Shown here piece after piece: positions 26,004 through 37,094 of a DNA stretch of 64,000 nt. This DNA is from Candidatus Thalassarchaeum betae. GTDB lineage: Archaea; Thermoplasmatota; Poseidoniia; Poseidoniales; Thalassarchaeaceae. The stretch is taken from contig JAKUUO010000003.1 of the NCBI GenBank assembly GCA_022448665.1, positions 68,561 through 132,560 on the forward strand, written 5' to 3'. Positions within the stretch are counted from its first letter, which is position 1; every line of letters starts with the position of its first letter. The notes under the pieces were generated by a model. The model saw nothing but the letters and a program-made list of their open reading frames with translations. It did no database searches and was not told the origin of the DNA. Both the position numbers and the translations under genes were made by a program.

Positions 26004-27563
26004 TCACATCCTGAAAACGCCGTAGTCCTGGTCCGGCATCGGCGCGTTGAGGCTGGCTGATATGCACAGTCCGAGCACATCGCGGGTGTCTCGGGGGTCG
26101 ATTACACCGTCATCCCAGAGCCGCGCGCTGGAGTAGTACGGGTTGCTCTCACTCTCGTACCTCTCGCGAATCTCATCGGGATCGACATTCCCTACGGACG
26201 ACAGCACGCTGGCAGCCTGCTCGCCGCCCATCACCGAGATTCTGGCGTTCGGCCACATGAACAGGAATCGCGGGTCGTAGGCCCGGCCGCACATGCCGTA
26301 GTTGCCTGCACCGTGCGAGCCGCCGATGATGACTGTGAACTTCGGCACTGGGACACAGGATACGGCCGTGACGAGTTTGGCCCCGTCCTTGGCGATGCCT
26401 CCGGCCTCGGCATCACGGCCGACCATGAACCCGGTGATGTTCTGTAGGAACACGAGTGGGATGCCGCGCTGGCCGCAGAGCTCGACGAAGTGTGTTCCCT
26501 TGAGCGCGGACTCGGAGAACAGAATTCCATTGTTAGCGACGATTCCGACGGGATAACCGTGGATTCTAGCGAAGCCACAGACCAGAGTGTTGGCGTAGCG
26601 TTGCTTGAACTCGTGGAAGTGCGAGCCGTCGACGATTCTTGATATGACCTCCCTGACATCGTAAGGCGTGCGATTGTCGCCTGGGATGATGCCCATCAGG
26701 TCCTGGGGGTCGTGTGCGGGTTCCTCGGGCTGCGAGACATCGAGCCTGTGCTTGGGGCTGACATTTAGGTTCTCAACCACGCTGCGCACCATGCGCAGTG
26801 CCTCAGGCTCGTCGTTGGCGAAGTGGTCAGCGACGCCCGACTCCTTGGTGTGCAGGTCGGCCCCGCCGAGATCCTCGGCGGAGACCTCCTCGCCGGTGGC
26901 CGACTTGACCAGCGGCGGGCCGGCGAGGAATATGGTACCGTTGCCCTTGACGATGATCGACTCATCAGACATCGCCGGGATGTAGGCGCCTCCGGCGGTG
27001 CACGAGCCGAGCACGGCGGCCACTTGCGGGATCCCCTTGCTGGAGAGGATGGCCTGGTTGCGGAAGATACGACCGAAGTGCAGCTTGTCGGGGAAGACCT
27101 CGTCCTGCATCGGCAGGAAGGCGCCCCCCGAGTCGACCAGATAGATGCAGGGCAGGTTGTTCTCCTCGGCGATCTCCTGCGCCCTGATGTGCTTCTTGAC
27201 TGTCATCGGGTAGTACGAGCCTCCCTTTACGGTCGCATCGTTGGCCACGAACATACACTCCTTGCCGTGCACCACCCCAATTCCGGTCACGATGCCTGCA
27301 GAGTGGGCTCTCCCGTCGTACAGTTCGTTTGCCGCTAGGGTCGAGAGCTCGAGGAACGGGGTCCCGGCATCGCATATCTCGGAGATCCTCTCCCTCGGCA
27401 GGCTCTTGCCGCGCTCTCGGTGACGCTCGACGTACTTGCCACCACCACCGTCCTTGACGGAGTCCAGCCTGTCTCTGAGCTCCTCTGCCAGAGTCACGTT
27501 CTTCTCTCGCCGGGACTGGAAGTCGTCGCTTCCACGGTCGATACGAGTAGGCAGCCTGTCCAT
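26004..27563 (-). CDS. 3-methylcrotonyl-CoA carboxylase carboxyltransferase subunit
   Basis: 519 residues, the usual length of the beta subunit. The sequence is very close in pattern to [101 protein letters not shown] and a C-terminus ending YGVFRM, all as in mitochondrial and bacterial MCC beta chains. It transfers CO2 from biotin to 3-methylcrotonyl-CoA in leucine breakdown. First gene of a four-gene operon with the hydratase, biotin carboxylase and carrier. Start ATG 27563. Confidence 0.93.
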   Translation of the reverse strand: MDRLPTRIDRGSDDFQSRREKNVTLAEELRDRLDSVKDGGGGKYVERHRERGKSLPRERISEICDAGTPFLELSTLAANELYDGRAHSAGIVTGIGVVHGKECMFVANDATVKGGSYYPMTVKKHIRAQEIAEENNLPCIYLVDSGGAFLPMQDEVFPDKLHFGRIFRNQAILSSKGIPQVAAVLGSCTAGGAYIPAMSDESIIVKGNGTIFLAGPPLVKSATGEEVSAEDLGGADLHTKESGVADHFANDEPEALRMVRSVVENLNVSPKHRLDVSQPEEPAHDPQDLMGIIPGDNRTPYDVREVISRIVDGSHFHEFKQRYANTLVCGFARIHGYPVGIVANNGILFSESALKGTHFVELCGQRGIPLVFLQNITGFMVGRDAEAGGIAKDGAKLVTAVSCVPVPKFTVIIGGSHGAGNYGMCGRAYDPRFLFMWPNARISVMGGEQAASVLSSVGNVDPDEIRERYESESNPYYSSARLWDDGVIDPRDTRDVLGLCISASLNAPMPDQDYGVFRM

Positions 27564-27610
27564 GTCTCTCGGACCCCTCAGACAGCACGCGAGCCTTCAA
27601 TTGAATGGGC

Positions 27611-27629
27611 TCGACATCATAGATGTCGA
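27611..27629 (-). repeat. Stem-loop between DUF63 gene and carboxylase operon (UAU loop)
   Basis: TCGACATC / GATGTCGA, perfect 8-bp stem; the loop reads TAT on the transcribed minus strand. It begins 2 nt after the DUF63 stop codon and ends 47 nt before the carboxyltransferase ATG. It is not followed by a T-run. Confidence 0.72.
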
Positions 27630-27631
27630 TT

Positions 27632-28939
<1,308 letters not shown>

Positions 28940-28958
28940 TTATGCATGGCGGTATGAA

Positions 28959-29690
28959 TCACTCCTCTTCGTAGATGATTTCCTCGTCTTCTGCGAGCTC
29001 GAGGGTTCGTGCGACCTCGGTCTCGTCATTAGGGTCCACTTGGGAATCCGTGTAACGGCGCTCTCGGCGACGGCGGGCCTGAGCCAGCCCCGGTACGAGG
29101 GTCTCGAAGACCGAGGGCTCGTCCGGGTCGCGCTCCTCGTAGCTCTCCAGGCTGCGCGAGCGCAGCCTCTGGCGCTTGCGGTCCTGCTCCAGTCCGTGGA
29201 GCACGGTGCTGTGCTCGGAGCCGCGTAGGATTCCTTCAATCGCAGGATTCGCGAGGGCGAGTCCGTCCTCATCGCCGATGACGAGCACGGTCGAGCCGTA
29301 AATCGCCATCTCGCAATTGGAAATCTCCTCGATGAGGGTGCGTATCCGTCCGTTTCTGCCGATCAGTCTGCTCCTCATCCTACGGGTCTGATTCGGCTGG
29401 CGTCCGACCCAATCACGGATGTCGTACATCTTGAGGAAGACCTCGTCCTCGATGAGTTGGACTGCCCTCTTGGGAGCGAGGCCGCGTCCTATGGCCACGA
29501 TGACCTCGGGCATCTTCATGCGAATCACCGGATCCACCTCGCTCTCACCCCAGTCCGCCATCACCTCGCCGGACTTCGAATCGATTTCGATCGTGGCCCC
29601 ACTGGCCTCCTCGAGCATCCTCCGGGTCTCGCCGCCCTTGCCTATCAGCACGGCTATGCGGTCCTGTGGGATGCGTGCTAGTGGCTCCAC
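28959..29690 (-). CDS. Dim2-like KH-domain rRNA-processing protein
   Basis: 243 residues, two KH domains: the first with VLIGKGGETRRMLEEASGA (GKGG loop), the second with RLIGRNGRIRTLIEEISNC, as in archaeal Dim2/Pno1-type proteins. These bind the 3-prime region of 16S rRNA and partner with RIO1 and aIF2 in small-subunit maturation. A charged tail of about 70 residues follows, ending EEIIYEEE. Start is GTG 29690. Third gene after aIF1A and RIO1, a conserved archaeal grouping supporting the role. Confidence 0.9.
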   Translation of the reverse strand: MEPLARIPQDRIAVLIGKGGETRRMLEEASGATIEIDSKSGEVMADWGESEVDPVIRMKMPEVIVAIGRGLAPKRAVQLIEDEVFLKMYDIRDWVGRQPNQTRRMRSRLIGRNGRIRTLIEEISNCEMAIYGSTVLVIGDEDGLALANPAIEGILRGSEHSTVLHGLEQDRKRQRLRSRSLESYEERDPDEPSVFETLVPGLAQARRRRERRYTDSQVDPNDETEVARTLELAEDEEIIYEEE

Positions 29691-29716
29691 GAATGCGGCC
29701 GACCCGCCACCCTGCT

Positions 29717-30598
29717 TTAATCTCCGCCCGAGAGCGGGGGCAGGGTCGGAACAGGGTCATCCAGCACTCTCGCTAGGCTCTCGGCCACGTCGATGCTGTG
29801 TCCCTGTCTGTTTATCCACTCGACCAGTCGGGTGACGTCCCTGACTAGGAACTCCTCGGCATTGGGATGTTGGTGCGTCACTCCTTGACCGACGTCGATG
29901 ACCCACGGTTCGCCGTCGTACCAGAGGATGTTGTACTCACTGAAGTCAGCATGGACGAGTCTGCAGGTCTGCCAGTTGATGGCGATGAAGTCGAGAAGGT
30001 CCTCGAACACCTCGTACGGCTTGTCGATGGTGATGTCCTTGAGACGAGGGCTCGCGCCCTTGTCGTCTCCCAGATAGCTCATGACGAGGACGTTCTTCAG
30101 GCTGTCAAGGGGCTCGGGGACCCTGAGTCCGTGCTTGCGCATTCGCTTGAGGTTGCGGGACTCCTTACGCACCCAAATATTGACCAGTTCCCGGTGGCGT
30201 CGTGAGAGGCCGCTGAATCTGGGGTCTCCATCGATGTACTTCGCCAGACCCTTGAACACGGCGTTGGTTGTGTGGAATATCTTGACCGCCACTGGACCGT
30301 GGTTGGTCGTGGCGTGGAAGACGTGAGCCTCCTTTCCTCGGGCTATGGGATAGTCGATGGTTTCGATCTCCCCCTTCTGCATGAGCTTGTGGACGGCCAG
30401 CAGGGTCGAGCGGTCGAATACCTGGTCGAAGACTCTTCTGTCCACCCACTCGAACTTGCCCTTTCCGAGGACTCCTTGCAATGCGTCTTCGACCTCGGCG
30501 AACATCTTCTTGAAGCGCGGCTCGGACATCCACTCGTGCTTCTTCTCGCCCCTCATCAGAGCGTCGATGTCGGGTTGGTCGTCGAACTCGTCGGACAT
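29717..30598 (-). CDS. rio1: RIO1 family atypical serine kinase/ATPase
   Basis: 293 residues. RIO signatures are ARGKEAHVFHAT (flexible ATP loop), VAVKIFHT with the ATP lysine, LVHADFSEYNIL (catalytic Asp/Asn) and VIDVGQGVTHQHPNAEEFL (metal-binding Asp), plus the N-terminal RIO1-specific helices. It acts as an ATPase checkpoint in late 30S maturation. ATG 30598; 4-bp gap to the aIF1A gene. Operon partner of aIF1A and the Dim2-like protein. Confidence 0.95.
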   Translation of the reverse strand: MSDEFDDQPDIDALMRGEKKHEWMSEPRFKKMFAEVEDALQGVLGKGKFEWVDRRVFDQVFDRSTLLAVHKLMQKGEIETIDYPIARGKEAHVFHATTNHGPVAVKIFHTTNAVFKGLAKYIDGDPRFSGLSRRHRELVNIWVRKESRNLKRMRKHGLRVPEPLDSLKNVLVMSYLGDDKGASPRLKDITIDKPYEVFEDLLDFIAINWQTCRLVHADFSEYNILWYDGEPWVIDVGQGVTHQHPNAEEFLVRDVTRLVEWINRQGHSIDVAESLARVLDDPVPTLPPLSGGD

Positions 30599-30602
30599 TC
30601 TC

Positions 30603-31118
30603 TCACCCGAAGAATGAGTCTATGTCGTCCTCAGAATCCTGAGCAGGTTCTGCTACTGGTTCGGGCTCGACGGAGTCGGTATCCGCAGCCTCCACTGCTT
30701 CAGGCTCCGAGGTGGCCTCGGGGATCTCCTGGTCGGTATCGGCCACGGCCTCGAAGTCAGCCATGCCGAACAGGTCGACTATCTCGGGCAGCACACCCTT
30801 CCTCGAGAGGTAGAGTGACTGTGTCTTGGTGTAACGCATGCAGACGTTGGCCTTCTCATCCTGAAAGTCCCATGGCTGGACGACAATCAGATCGCCCTCG
30901 CGGACCCACTGCCGGCGGCGCATCTTGCCAGGGATGCGCGCGAGTCGGCTCTCGCCGTCCTCACACACAGCGCGCACCCTGCGTCCGCCGAGTATCTGAT
31001 CGGCGATTGCGAACATCTCGTTCACCTTCCGCTTGGGAAGGGGGACGCGGATGCGGTCTCCACTTGATTCCAGCTTAGCCAGAAGCTCAGTGTCGACCTT
31101 CTCTTCCCTACGGGCCAT
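30603..31118 (-). CDS. eif1A: Translation initiation factor aIF1A
   Basis: 171 residues. The S1/OB-fold core spans residues about 20-105: RIRVPLPKRKVNEMFAIAD, RRVRAVCEDGESRLARIPGKMRRRQWVREGDLIVV. It helps place the initiator tRNA in the 30S A-site region. Unlike typical archaeal aIF1A (about 100-110 residues) it carries an acidic tail of roughly 50 residues ending DSEDDIDSFFG, resembling the eukaryotic eIF1A tail that ends DIDDI and contacts eIF5B. That likeness is observation; function is inference. Start ATG 31118; first gene of the RIO1/Dim2 operon. Confidence 0.93.
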   Translation of the reverse strand: MARREEKVDTELLAKLESSGDRIRVPLPKRKVNEMFAIADQILGGRRVRAVCEDGESRLARIPGKMRRRQWVREGDLIVVQPWDFQDEKANVCMRYTKTQSLYLSRKGVLPEIVDLFGMADFEAVADTDQEIPEATSEPEAVEAADTDSVEPEPVAEPAQDSEDDIDSFFG

Positions 31119-31162
31119 GCGGCTCCGTCGAGCGTCCCCTATGTGAAGTTGAGCATGCAGAA

Positions 31163-32860
31163 TCAGTTGCCCGTGAAAGAGTCGACTGCTACGCTAACCA
31201 AGTCGAGCAGTGACTCGCTCATCGGACCGAACCCGAAGAGCAGGGTGAGCAGCGCGCATCCCACTATGGCCATCCTGAGGGATCCTGCGCGCTTGAGCCT
31301 CCTCTCGCTCTCGGGAGCCTCGAAGAACATCACCAGTCCGATTCTGAGATAGTAGAACAGGGACAGGGCGCTGTTGAGGACTATGGCGACGGCCAGCCAG
31401 AAGATAGGATCGACGCCCTGAGCCCAAGATGCGATCGATGTAGACGACAGCGCTCCAGTGCCGGCGGAGACGTTGACTATACCGTTGATCATCAGGAGTT
31501 TCGACAGGAACCCGGAGAGCGGCGGGACACCCGCCAGCGAGAGCATGAAGATGAACATGGAGGCGGCTACAATCGGATCCCTTCGAGCCAGTCCGTGGAG
31601 GTCCTCGAGCCGATGGCTGCGTCCCTCGGTCTCGAGCATCGAGAGGACGAGGAAGGCGCCGAACTTGAACAGCAAGAGGACGACGAGGTGGAACAACACA
31701 GCGGTCATCAGCAGGGCCGTTGCATCGGTGTCGGCCAGTCCGCTGCCGATGGCGGTGAGTGCGGCCAGCATGTAGCCAGCGTGGGCTACGCTCGAGTACG
31801 CCAGAATGCGCTTCGGGTTGTCGCTGGTCAGCGCTGCCAGATTGCCCCACGTCATCGTCACCACGGCGATTATGGCAAGCACTGCGAACCAGAACGCCTC
31901 TCCAGCCGCTGGCATGGTTACGATGAGCAGGAGGCGCATCAGTGCGACGAAGCCCATCGCCTTGGAGGCCGTTGCCAGGACCCCGGCCACAGGGGATGAT
32001 GCGCCTGCGTAGGCGTCGGGAACAGCGAGGTGGAATGGGGCTGCTCCGACCTTGAATGCGAAGGCGACCAGCATCAGGCCGACGCCGATAGCAGCGAATG
32101 GGTCCATCGTCTCCATTGCATCCCAAGAGGCCTCTAGGTCGGCCATGTCCAAGTTGCCGTTCCAGAGGTAAAGAAGGGACATTCCGTAGATTCCTACCGC
32201 TGAGACCACCGAGCCGACGATGAAGTACTTCGTCCCGGCCTCGCCGCCGACATCAATCTCCTTGTGGAAGGCGACCAAGATGTATGACGAGAGCGAAGCG
32301 AGCTCGAGGCAGACGAAGAGCATGAACAGGTTGGTGGCCATCGCCATCAGGCTCATCCCGAGGCCGGTCGTGACCAGAAGGATATGGAAGTCGACCTGCC
32401 TCCGATTGTCTATCAGCGCGTTGATTTTCGCATCGGCCCTAGCCAACGAGTCTGTCTCGATCGGCGCGGTCACCTTGGGCCGCGCCGGCAGCCTGTGAGT
32501 CGTAGCAATCGAAGCAAGCAACAGGGCCGCTGTGAAAATAATCGTGAACAGCCTGCTGAACTCGTCGACATGCAGGGCGTTGCCGACATCGCCCTCGTTG
32601 TGTATGAACAGGAAGGCTGAGACCAATGCGAGACCGAAGGTCGTCAATGCGATCTGATTGGGGATCTTCGGGTTGTTCGTCGATGCGAACCTCGTCCCTC
32701 CGAACAGGATGGGGACGCGCGTCCTTGTGAGGGGGATTCTCATCGTAGCGTCTCCGAGATTGGGTATGAGGATCATCGCGAGCATGCCCGCCAGCATGAT
32801 GAGCTCAGGCAGGATGAGTCCCATCGTCTCGGCGTCTATGTCGGTGAAAATCGAACTCAT
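31163..32860 (-). CDS. nuoN: Complex I antiporter-like subunit N
   Basis: 565 residues, about 14 helices, Mrp-antiporter fold. Proton-channel features include LEL-type helix (CLELASLSSYILVAF), AFKVGAAPFHLAVPDAYAGA with the channel Lys and His, and KRILAYSSVAHAGYMLAAL. Pumps protons (or Na) coupled to quinone reduction. The ATG 32860 overlaps the nuoM stop as ATGA, so it is preferred over GTG 32869. Last gene of the operon. There is a longer hydrophilic stretch near residues 110-150 than usual. Confidence 0.93.
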   Translation of the reverse strand: MSSIFTDIDAETMGLILPELIMLAGMLAMILIPNLGDATMRIPLTRTRVPILFGGTRFASTNNPKIPNQIALTTFGLALVSAFLFIHNEGDVGNALHVDEFSRLFTIIFTAALLLASIATTHRLPARPKVTAPIETDSLARADAKINALIDNRRQVDFHILLVTTGLGMSLMAMATNLFMLFVCLELASLSSYILVAFHKEIDVGGEAGTKYFIVGSVVSAVGIYGMSLLYLWNGNLDMADLEASWDAMETMDPFAAIGVGLMLVAFAFKVGAAPFHLAVPDAYAGASSPVAGVLATASKAMGFVALMRLLLIVTMPAAGEAFWFAVLAIIAVVTMTWGNLAALTSDNPKRILAYSSVAHAGYMLAALTAIGSGLADTDATALLMTAVLFHLVVLLLFKFGAFLVLSMLETEGRSHRLEDLHGLARRDPIVAASMFIFMLSLAGVPPLSGFLSKLLMINGIVNVSAGTGALSSTSIASWAQGVDPIFWLAVAIVLNSALSLFYYLRIGLVMFFEAPESERRLKRAGSLRMAIVGCALLTLLFGFGPMSESLLDLVSVAVDSFTGN

Positions 32861-34458
32861 GGCCTCCACCCCTGTGAGTGCATCGCTTCCACCATCGTAT
32901 CGACCACGAAGCCGGAACTCCAGTCTGACATCATGTCCCAGAAGATGAATGGCATGATGCCGAACAGCACGGTCATGCCAGCCAGCACGAACATCCCGAT
33001 GTTCTCGTGCCAGGTTATGTCGCTCGGCTCCTCGCCGTGCAAGGAGTCAGGTAGGTCTCCCCGATGCGGGTCGTTCGACTCGAAGATGGTGCGCTGCATC
33101 GAATTCAGGTAATACGCGGCCGTGACTATGAGTGTGAGTGCGGGTAGCAGCACTAGCCAGCCGTAAGACATCCAGAACGCGATCAAGATTGTCACCTCTG
33201 CGACGAAGCCGGCGAGCAGTGGCAGGCCGAGGCTGGCCATCCAGCCGAACATCATGTGGCCAGCAAGCCACGGGCTGTGGTGCGCCATGCCCCTCATAGA
33301 GCCGATCTCGAGGGTGTGGTAGTGGTGCTTGAACGCCCCAGCCACGGCGAACAGAAGCGGGCTGATGATACCGTGGGCCAACATCATGAACAGCGCCCCA
33401 GCGATACCCAGAGGCTGCATAGTGGCGATACCGAGGAAGATCAGTCCCATATGCGAGACTGAGGAGTAGGCGACCATGCGCTTGAGGTTGGTCTGGCCCA
33501 TGCAGACCCATGCTCCGTAGACCAAGCTCACCATCCCCAGAACTATCAGCAGCGGGATGAACACCACCGTTGACTCGGGGAAGATTGTGACCGAGATTCG
33601 CAGGAAGCCGTAGGCGCCCATCTTCAGCATCACGCCAGCAAGCAGCATCGAGCCGGCCGTGGGCGCCTGCACGTGTGCGTCCGGCAGCCAGGTGTGGACC
33701 GGTACGCTGGGCATCTTGGTGGCGAAGCCGATGAGCAGGAGGAACCAGACGAAGTGCCTGAGGCCCTCGCTGGGAATCAGATTTTCCTGGGCTGTCATGG
33801 CAACCAGGTCGAAGTGGTGCCCGGACAGGTCGCCGAGGCCGGATATCGGGTCGGTGTGGAAGTACATCACGAGGATGCCGAGGAGCATGAAGACGCTCGC
33901 TGTGAATGTGTAGATGAAGAACTTCATCGCCGCGTAGCGGCGATCCTCTCCGCCCCACACAAGGATGAGCAGGAACATCGGAATCAGAGTAAGCTCCCAG
34001 AAGACGTAGAAGACGAACAGGTCGAGAGCGACGAAGACGCCGATGAGCGCGCTTTCCATAATCAGGAGAAGCGGGTGGAAGAGGTGCCCCCTCTTGGCGT
34101 CCCACTCGACCAGCATCGAGACTGGGATGAGGATCGCTGTGAGCCAAATCATCGGGAACGAGAGTGCGTCAGCACCTACCTTCCAGGACACCCCTATGGA
34201 GGGGATCAGGGAGACGGCCTCGTTCTCCAGGACGTATCCTCCCTGAGTGATGTTGGTCCAGTCTATGTTGCCTATCTCTCCCACGAACAGCATGGTCGTG
34301 ATCGTGGCGATGGCTAGGGCCACGCCCATGCTGATGTTGCGCGATACCCGCCTGAGGCCGTCAGCCGAGTCTCCCGGGAGGATCTGAGGCAGTACCAGCA
34401 GAATCAGGCCTGCCGCCAGAGGGAGGAGGGTGATCACTGACAAGGGGTCGTCAATCAC
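32857..34458 (-). CDS. nuoM: Complex I antiporter-like subunit M
   Basis: 533 residues from GTG 34458, 14 helices. Typical signatures are FVFYVFWELTLIPMFLLI with the channel Glu, GFATKMPSVPVHTWLPDAHVQAPTAGSMLLAG with Lys/His, and KRMVAYSSVSHMGLIFLG. The GTG forms a GTGA overlap with the nuoL stop and has GGGGGGTGA just ahead, so it is preferred to ATG 34473, which has no ribosome site. Proton-pumping module of complex I. Confidence 0.93.
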   Translation of the reverse strand: MIDDPLSVITLLPLAAGLILLVLPQILPGDSADGLRRVSRNISMGVALAIATITTMLFVGEIGNIDWTNITQGGYVLENEAVSLIPSIGVSWKVGADALSFPMIWLTAILIPVSMLVEWDAKRGHLFHPLLLIMESALIGVFVALDLFVFYVFWELTLIPMFLLILVWGGEDRRYAAMKFFIYTFTASVFMLLGILVMYFHTDPISGLGDLSGHHFDLVAMTAQENLIPSEGLRHFVWFLLLIGFATKMPSVPVHTWLPDAHVQAPTAGSMLLAGVMLKMGAYGFLRISVTIFPESTVVFIPLLIVLGMVSLVYGAWVCMGQTNLKRMVAYSSVSHMGLIFLGIATMQPLGIAGALFMMLAHGIISPLLFAVAGAFKHHYHTLEIGSMRGMAHHSPWLAGHMMFGWMASLGLPLLAGFVAEVTILIAFWMSYGWLVLLPALTLIVTAAYYLNSMQRTIFESNDPHRGDLPDSLHGEEPSDITWHENIGMFVLAGMTVLFGIMPFIFWDMMSDWSSGFVVDTMVEAMHSQGWRP

Positions 34459-36782
34459 GCGCTCACCCCCCATATCAGTGCGAAGATGGAGAGCATTCCG
34501 ACCGCTGCCATCAGGATGTAGTCACGGGCGCTGCCCGTGGTAACTCTGCGGATCTGCACCGAGCCGAAAGCTGATTTCGACGCGATCTGTTTGATGACTC
34601 CGTCGATGACGTTCTGGTCGAACCAGGCGGAGAAGGATGCGAGCGGGATAGCGGTCTTTGCCAGCACCATCTCGTAGAGGTCGTCGAAGTACAACCTCCT
34701 CTGCAGAGCCTCAGCGAGTTGCGAGTTAGCCAACTCGTCGACATTCTGCGAGCCGAAGCGGCTGGAGAGGTTGACCAGCCAAGCGACGAGGGGGCTGGAC
34801 TCGACCCCGTCGATGAGCCGCCCGCCGTGGATGCGCGAGGCCATCACAGGCCCCAGAACCATAGCGATGAGGATTGTAGTCCAGCCGACCAGTCTCAGAT
34901 TGGCGTCATCAGGCAGGAAGGCGTGCTCGAGCTCGTTCAGTATCGCTGAGAGGAGGTCGTCGCCGTGAATCGCCAAGTGGTCCGACTCGCCACCGAGGAA
35001 GTTGGCTGCTCCCAGTAATGCGAGAGCGAATCCGCCGATGGCCGTGATTAGTGTGAGTATGATCAACGGCTCCTTAATCCAAGGGGTGGCTTCGTGGACG
35101 TGCCCGACCACCTCGCTCTTGGGTGGCCCGGCGAAGGTCATCAGCCACATCCTCGTCATGTAGAAGCCCGTCATGCCCGCGGTCGCGAGGACGAGGAGGG
35201 CGGGTACGAACATCATCGGCTCTTCGTGCAGGCAGGTGGCCCAGGTCTCGGCGATGATGCCTTCTTTGGACCAGAAGCCGCCGATGAGGGGTATGCCGAT
35301 GATGGACATCGATCCGAACATCATCGCTGTGGCAGTGACCGGCATCTTGGCTGCCAATCCTCCCATGATCCGCATGTCCTGCGGGTCGAAGGCCGAGGGG
35401 TCCTCTCCCTCATGGCTGCTGTACTTGAGGCTCAGCTCACGTACATGGTCGTGGGCGTGATGCACCTCGTGTATGACCGAGCCGCTCGCCATGAACAGCA
35501 TCCCCTTGGCCATGGCGTGGTTGAACAGGTGGAACATCGAAGCACCGAGGACGAAGTACCCGGCATGGTTCTCCCCGATATTTAGGAGGAAGAGGGCTGT
35601 ACCCAATCCGGTGAAGATGTAGGCTAGTTGGCTCATCGTCGAGTAGGCGAGGACCTTCTTGATGTCATTCTGGACGAGGGCGATGGCGGCGGCCATGAAC
35701 GCTGTTATGCCACCTATCCAGGCGATGATGAGTCCGATGTCTTCGAGTCCTGCGACGCCGCCGTGGCCGATGTCCACGAAAGGCACCATCCTAGCGACGA
35801 GGTAGAGGCCGGCGTTCACCATCGTCGCGGCGTGTATGAGTGCGGAGACCGGCGTCGGGCCCTCCATCGCGTCCGGCAGCCAGACATGGAGCGGGAACTG
35901 AGCCGACTTGCCCACGGCCCCGATGAAGAGCATCATCAACGCCCAGAACAGCTCTCCGGAGTCGACGAGCGCCCCGCCGACGCCAGTCGAGGGGTCGTCG
36001 AATATCACAGCGAACTCCAGCGATCCGTAGATGTTGTACAGAATCAGCAAGCCGACCATCAGGAAAACATCACCCACGCGAGTAGTCAGGAAGGCTTTCT
36101 TGGCAGCCGCAGCGGCACTCTCCTTCCAGAAGTAGAAGCCGATGAGGAGATAGGAGCAGAGTCCCATTATCTCCCAGAAGATGAACAGCCACAGGAAGTT
36201 GTCAGCGAGCACCATTCCGAACATGCCGATGCCGAAGAGCACGAACTCCCCGTAGAAGCGGTGGTTTCGGTCCTCGTTGATCGAGTCCGTGTTCATGTAG
36301 CCGAGGCTGAACCAGCAGATCAGGAAGCACAGGAAGGTCGCGACGAAAAGCAGCATCAGGCTGATCGAGTCTATCCAGACGCCGACTCCGATGTCGGCGA
36401 AGCCGGTGCTGAGCTCCCACTGCGAGCCGTTATGCTGTAGGACGTCGAAGGTTAGCCACGAGAACGGGTCGACCACCGAGGCGGCCTCGAAGTGCGCTGA
36501 TCCGGAAATATAGTCGTAGATTATCCAGACAGCTATGCTGAGGGACAGTGCGAGGGCGCCGAGGGCGAAGACACCTCCTTCCTTGTAGCGCTGCTTCCAG
36601 GTCTCGTTGCCGTTGTACATCTGTCCCAGAATCAAGATCAGCGGGAAAGTCAGCAGCGGGACCACGACTATCAGGTAAGCGGCCTCGACGGACTCCCAGC
36701 CAGTCGAATATAGGTACGGTGCGACCGCTAGGAACGGCAGTATCGGTAGCAGGAGGTGCCACTCGTTGTTCGACTCGCTCAT
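34455..36782 (-). CDS. nuoL: Complex I antiporter-like subunit L
   Basis: 775 residues, longer than the common 600-660, mainly through N-terminal and C-terminal additions. Core signatures are WLFIFWEIMGLCSYLLIGFYFWK, GAVGKSAQFPLHVWLPDAMEGPTPVSALIHAATMVNAGLYL and KKVLAYSTMSQLAYIFTGLG. NuoL carries the long lateral helix that spans the membrane arm; the C-terminal region here (FFDDLYE-like YFDDLYEMVL followed by two helices) fits that. ATG 36782. Nine bp separate it from nuoK upstream. Confidence 0.94.
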   Translation of the reverse strand: MSESNNEWHLLLPILPFLAVAPYLYSTGWESVEAAYLIVVVPLLTFPLILILGQMYNGNETWKQRYKEGGVFALGALALSLSIAVWIIYDYISGSAHFEAASVVDPFSWLTFDVLQHNGSQWELSTGFADIGVGVWIDSISLMLLFVATFLCFLICWFSLGYMNTDSINEDRNHRFYGEFVLFGIGMFGMVLADNFLWLFIFWEIMGLCSYLLIGFYFWKESAAAAAKKAFLTTRVGDVFLMVGLLILYNIYGSLEFAVIFDDPSTGVGGALVDSGELFWALMMLFIGAVGKSAQFPLHVWLPDAMEGPTPVSALIHAATMVNAGLYLVARMVPFVDIGHGGVAGLEDIGLIIAWIGGITAFMAAAIALVQNDIKKVLAYSTMSQLAYIFTGLGTALFLLNIGENHAGYFVLGASMFHLFNHAMAKGMLFMASGSVIHEVHHAHDHVRELSLKYSSHEGEDPSAFDPQDMRIMGGLAAKMPVTATAMMFGSMSIIGIPLIGGFWSKEGIIAETWATCLHEEPMMFVPALLVLATAGMTGFYMTRMWLMTFAGPPKSEVVGHVHEATPWIKEPLIILTLITAIGGFALALLGAANFLGGESDHLAIHGDDLLSAILNELEHAFLPDDANLRLVGWTTILIAMVLGPVMASRIHGGRLIDGVESSPLVAWLVNLSSRFGSQNVDELANSQLAEALQRRLYFDDLYEMVLAKTAIPLASFSAWFDQNVIDGVIKQIASKSAFGSVQIRRVTTGSARDYILMAAVGMLSIFALIWGVSA

Positions 36783-36791
36783 GCTCTCGCC

Positions 36792-37094
36792 TCAATTCTT
36801 CAGTATGTTCGCCTCGTCGAGGTATATCGTCTCCTGCGTGCTGTACAGGGACAACAGGATAGCGAGCCCGATTGCTACCTCGGCTGCTGAGATTGCGATT
36901 GCGATGGCAGTGAACACCCAGCCGTTGACGTCGCCGTAGTGCGCAGCACCGGCGACGAAATTGAGGTTGGCCGCGTTCAGCATCACCTCGATGCACATCA
37001 GGACCACGATGGCGTTCTTGCGGCTGAAGGCGCCGAGAAGGCCTATTCCGAACAGTATGACGCCGAGCCCGGCTATCCAACTGGCCTCTATCAC
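36792..37094 (-). CDS. nuoK: Complex I subunit K
   Basis: 100 residues, three helices. GVILFGIGLLGAFSRKNAIVVLMCIEVMLNAANLNFV carries the conserved membrane Glu of NuoK, with a second Glu in SAAEVAIGLAILLSLY. It links proton translocation between the quinone module and the antiporters. ATGA-type 4-nt overlap with nuoJ2. Length and position in the operon are standard. Confidence 0.95.
   Translation of the reverse strand: MIEASWIAGLGVILFGIGLLGAFSRKNAIVVLMCIEVMLNAANLNFVAGAAHYGDVNGWVFTAIAIAISAAEVAIGLAILLSLYSTQETIYLDEANILKN

Noticed and set aside
33047..34147. 366-codon minus-strand frame inside nuoM
   Set aside because: Same strand, shifted frame of nuoM; Arg/Pro-rich composition and no motif.
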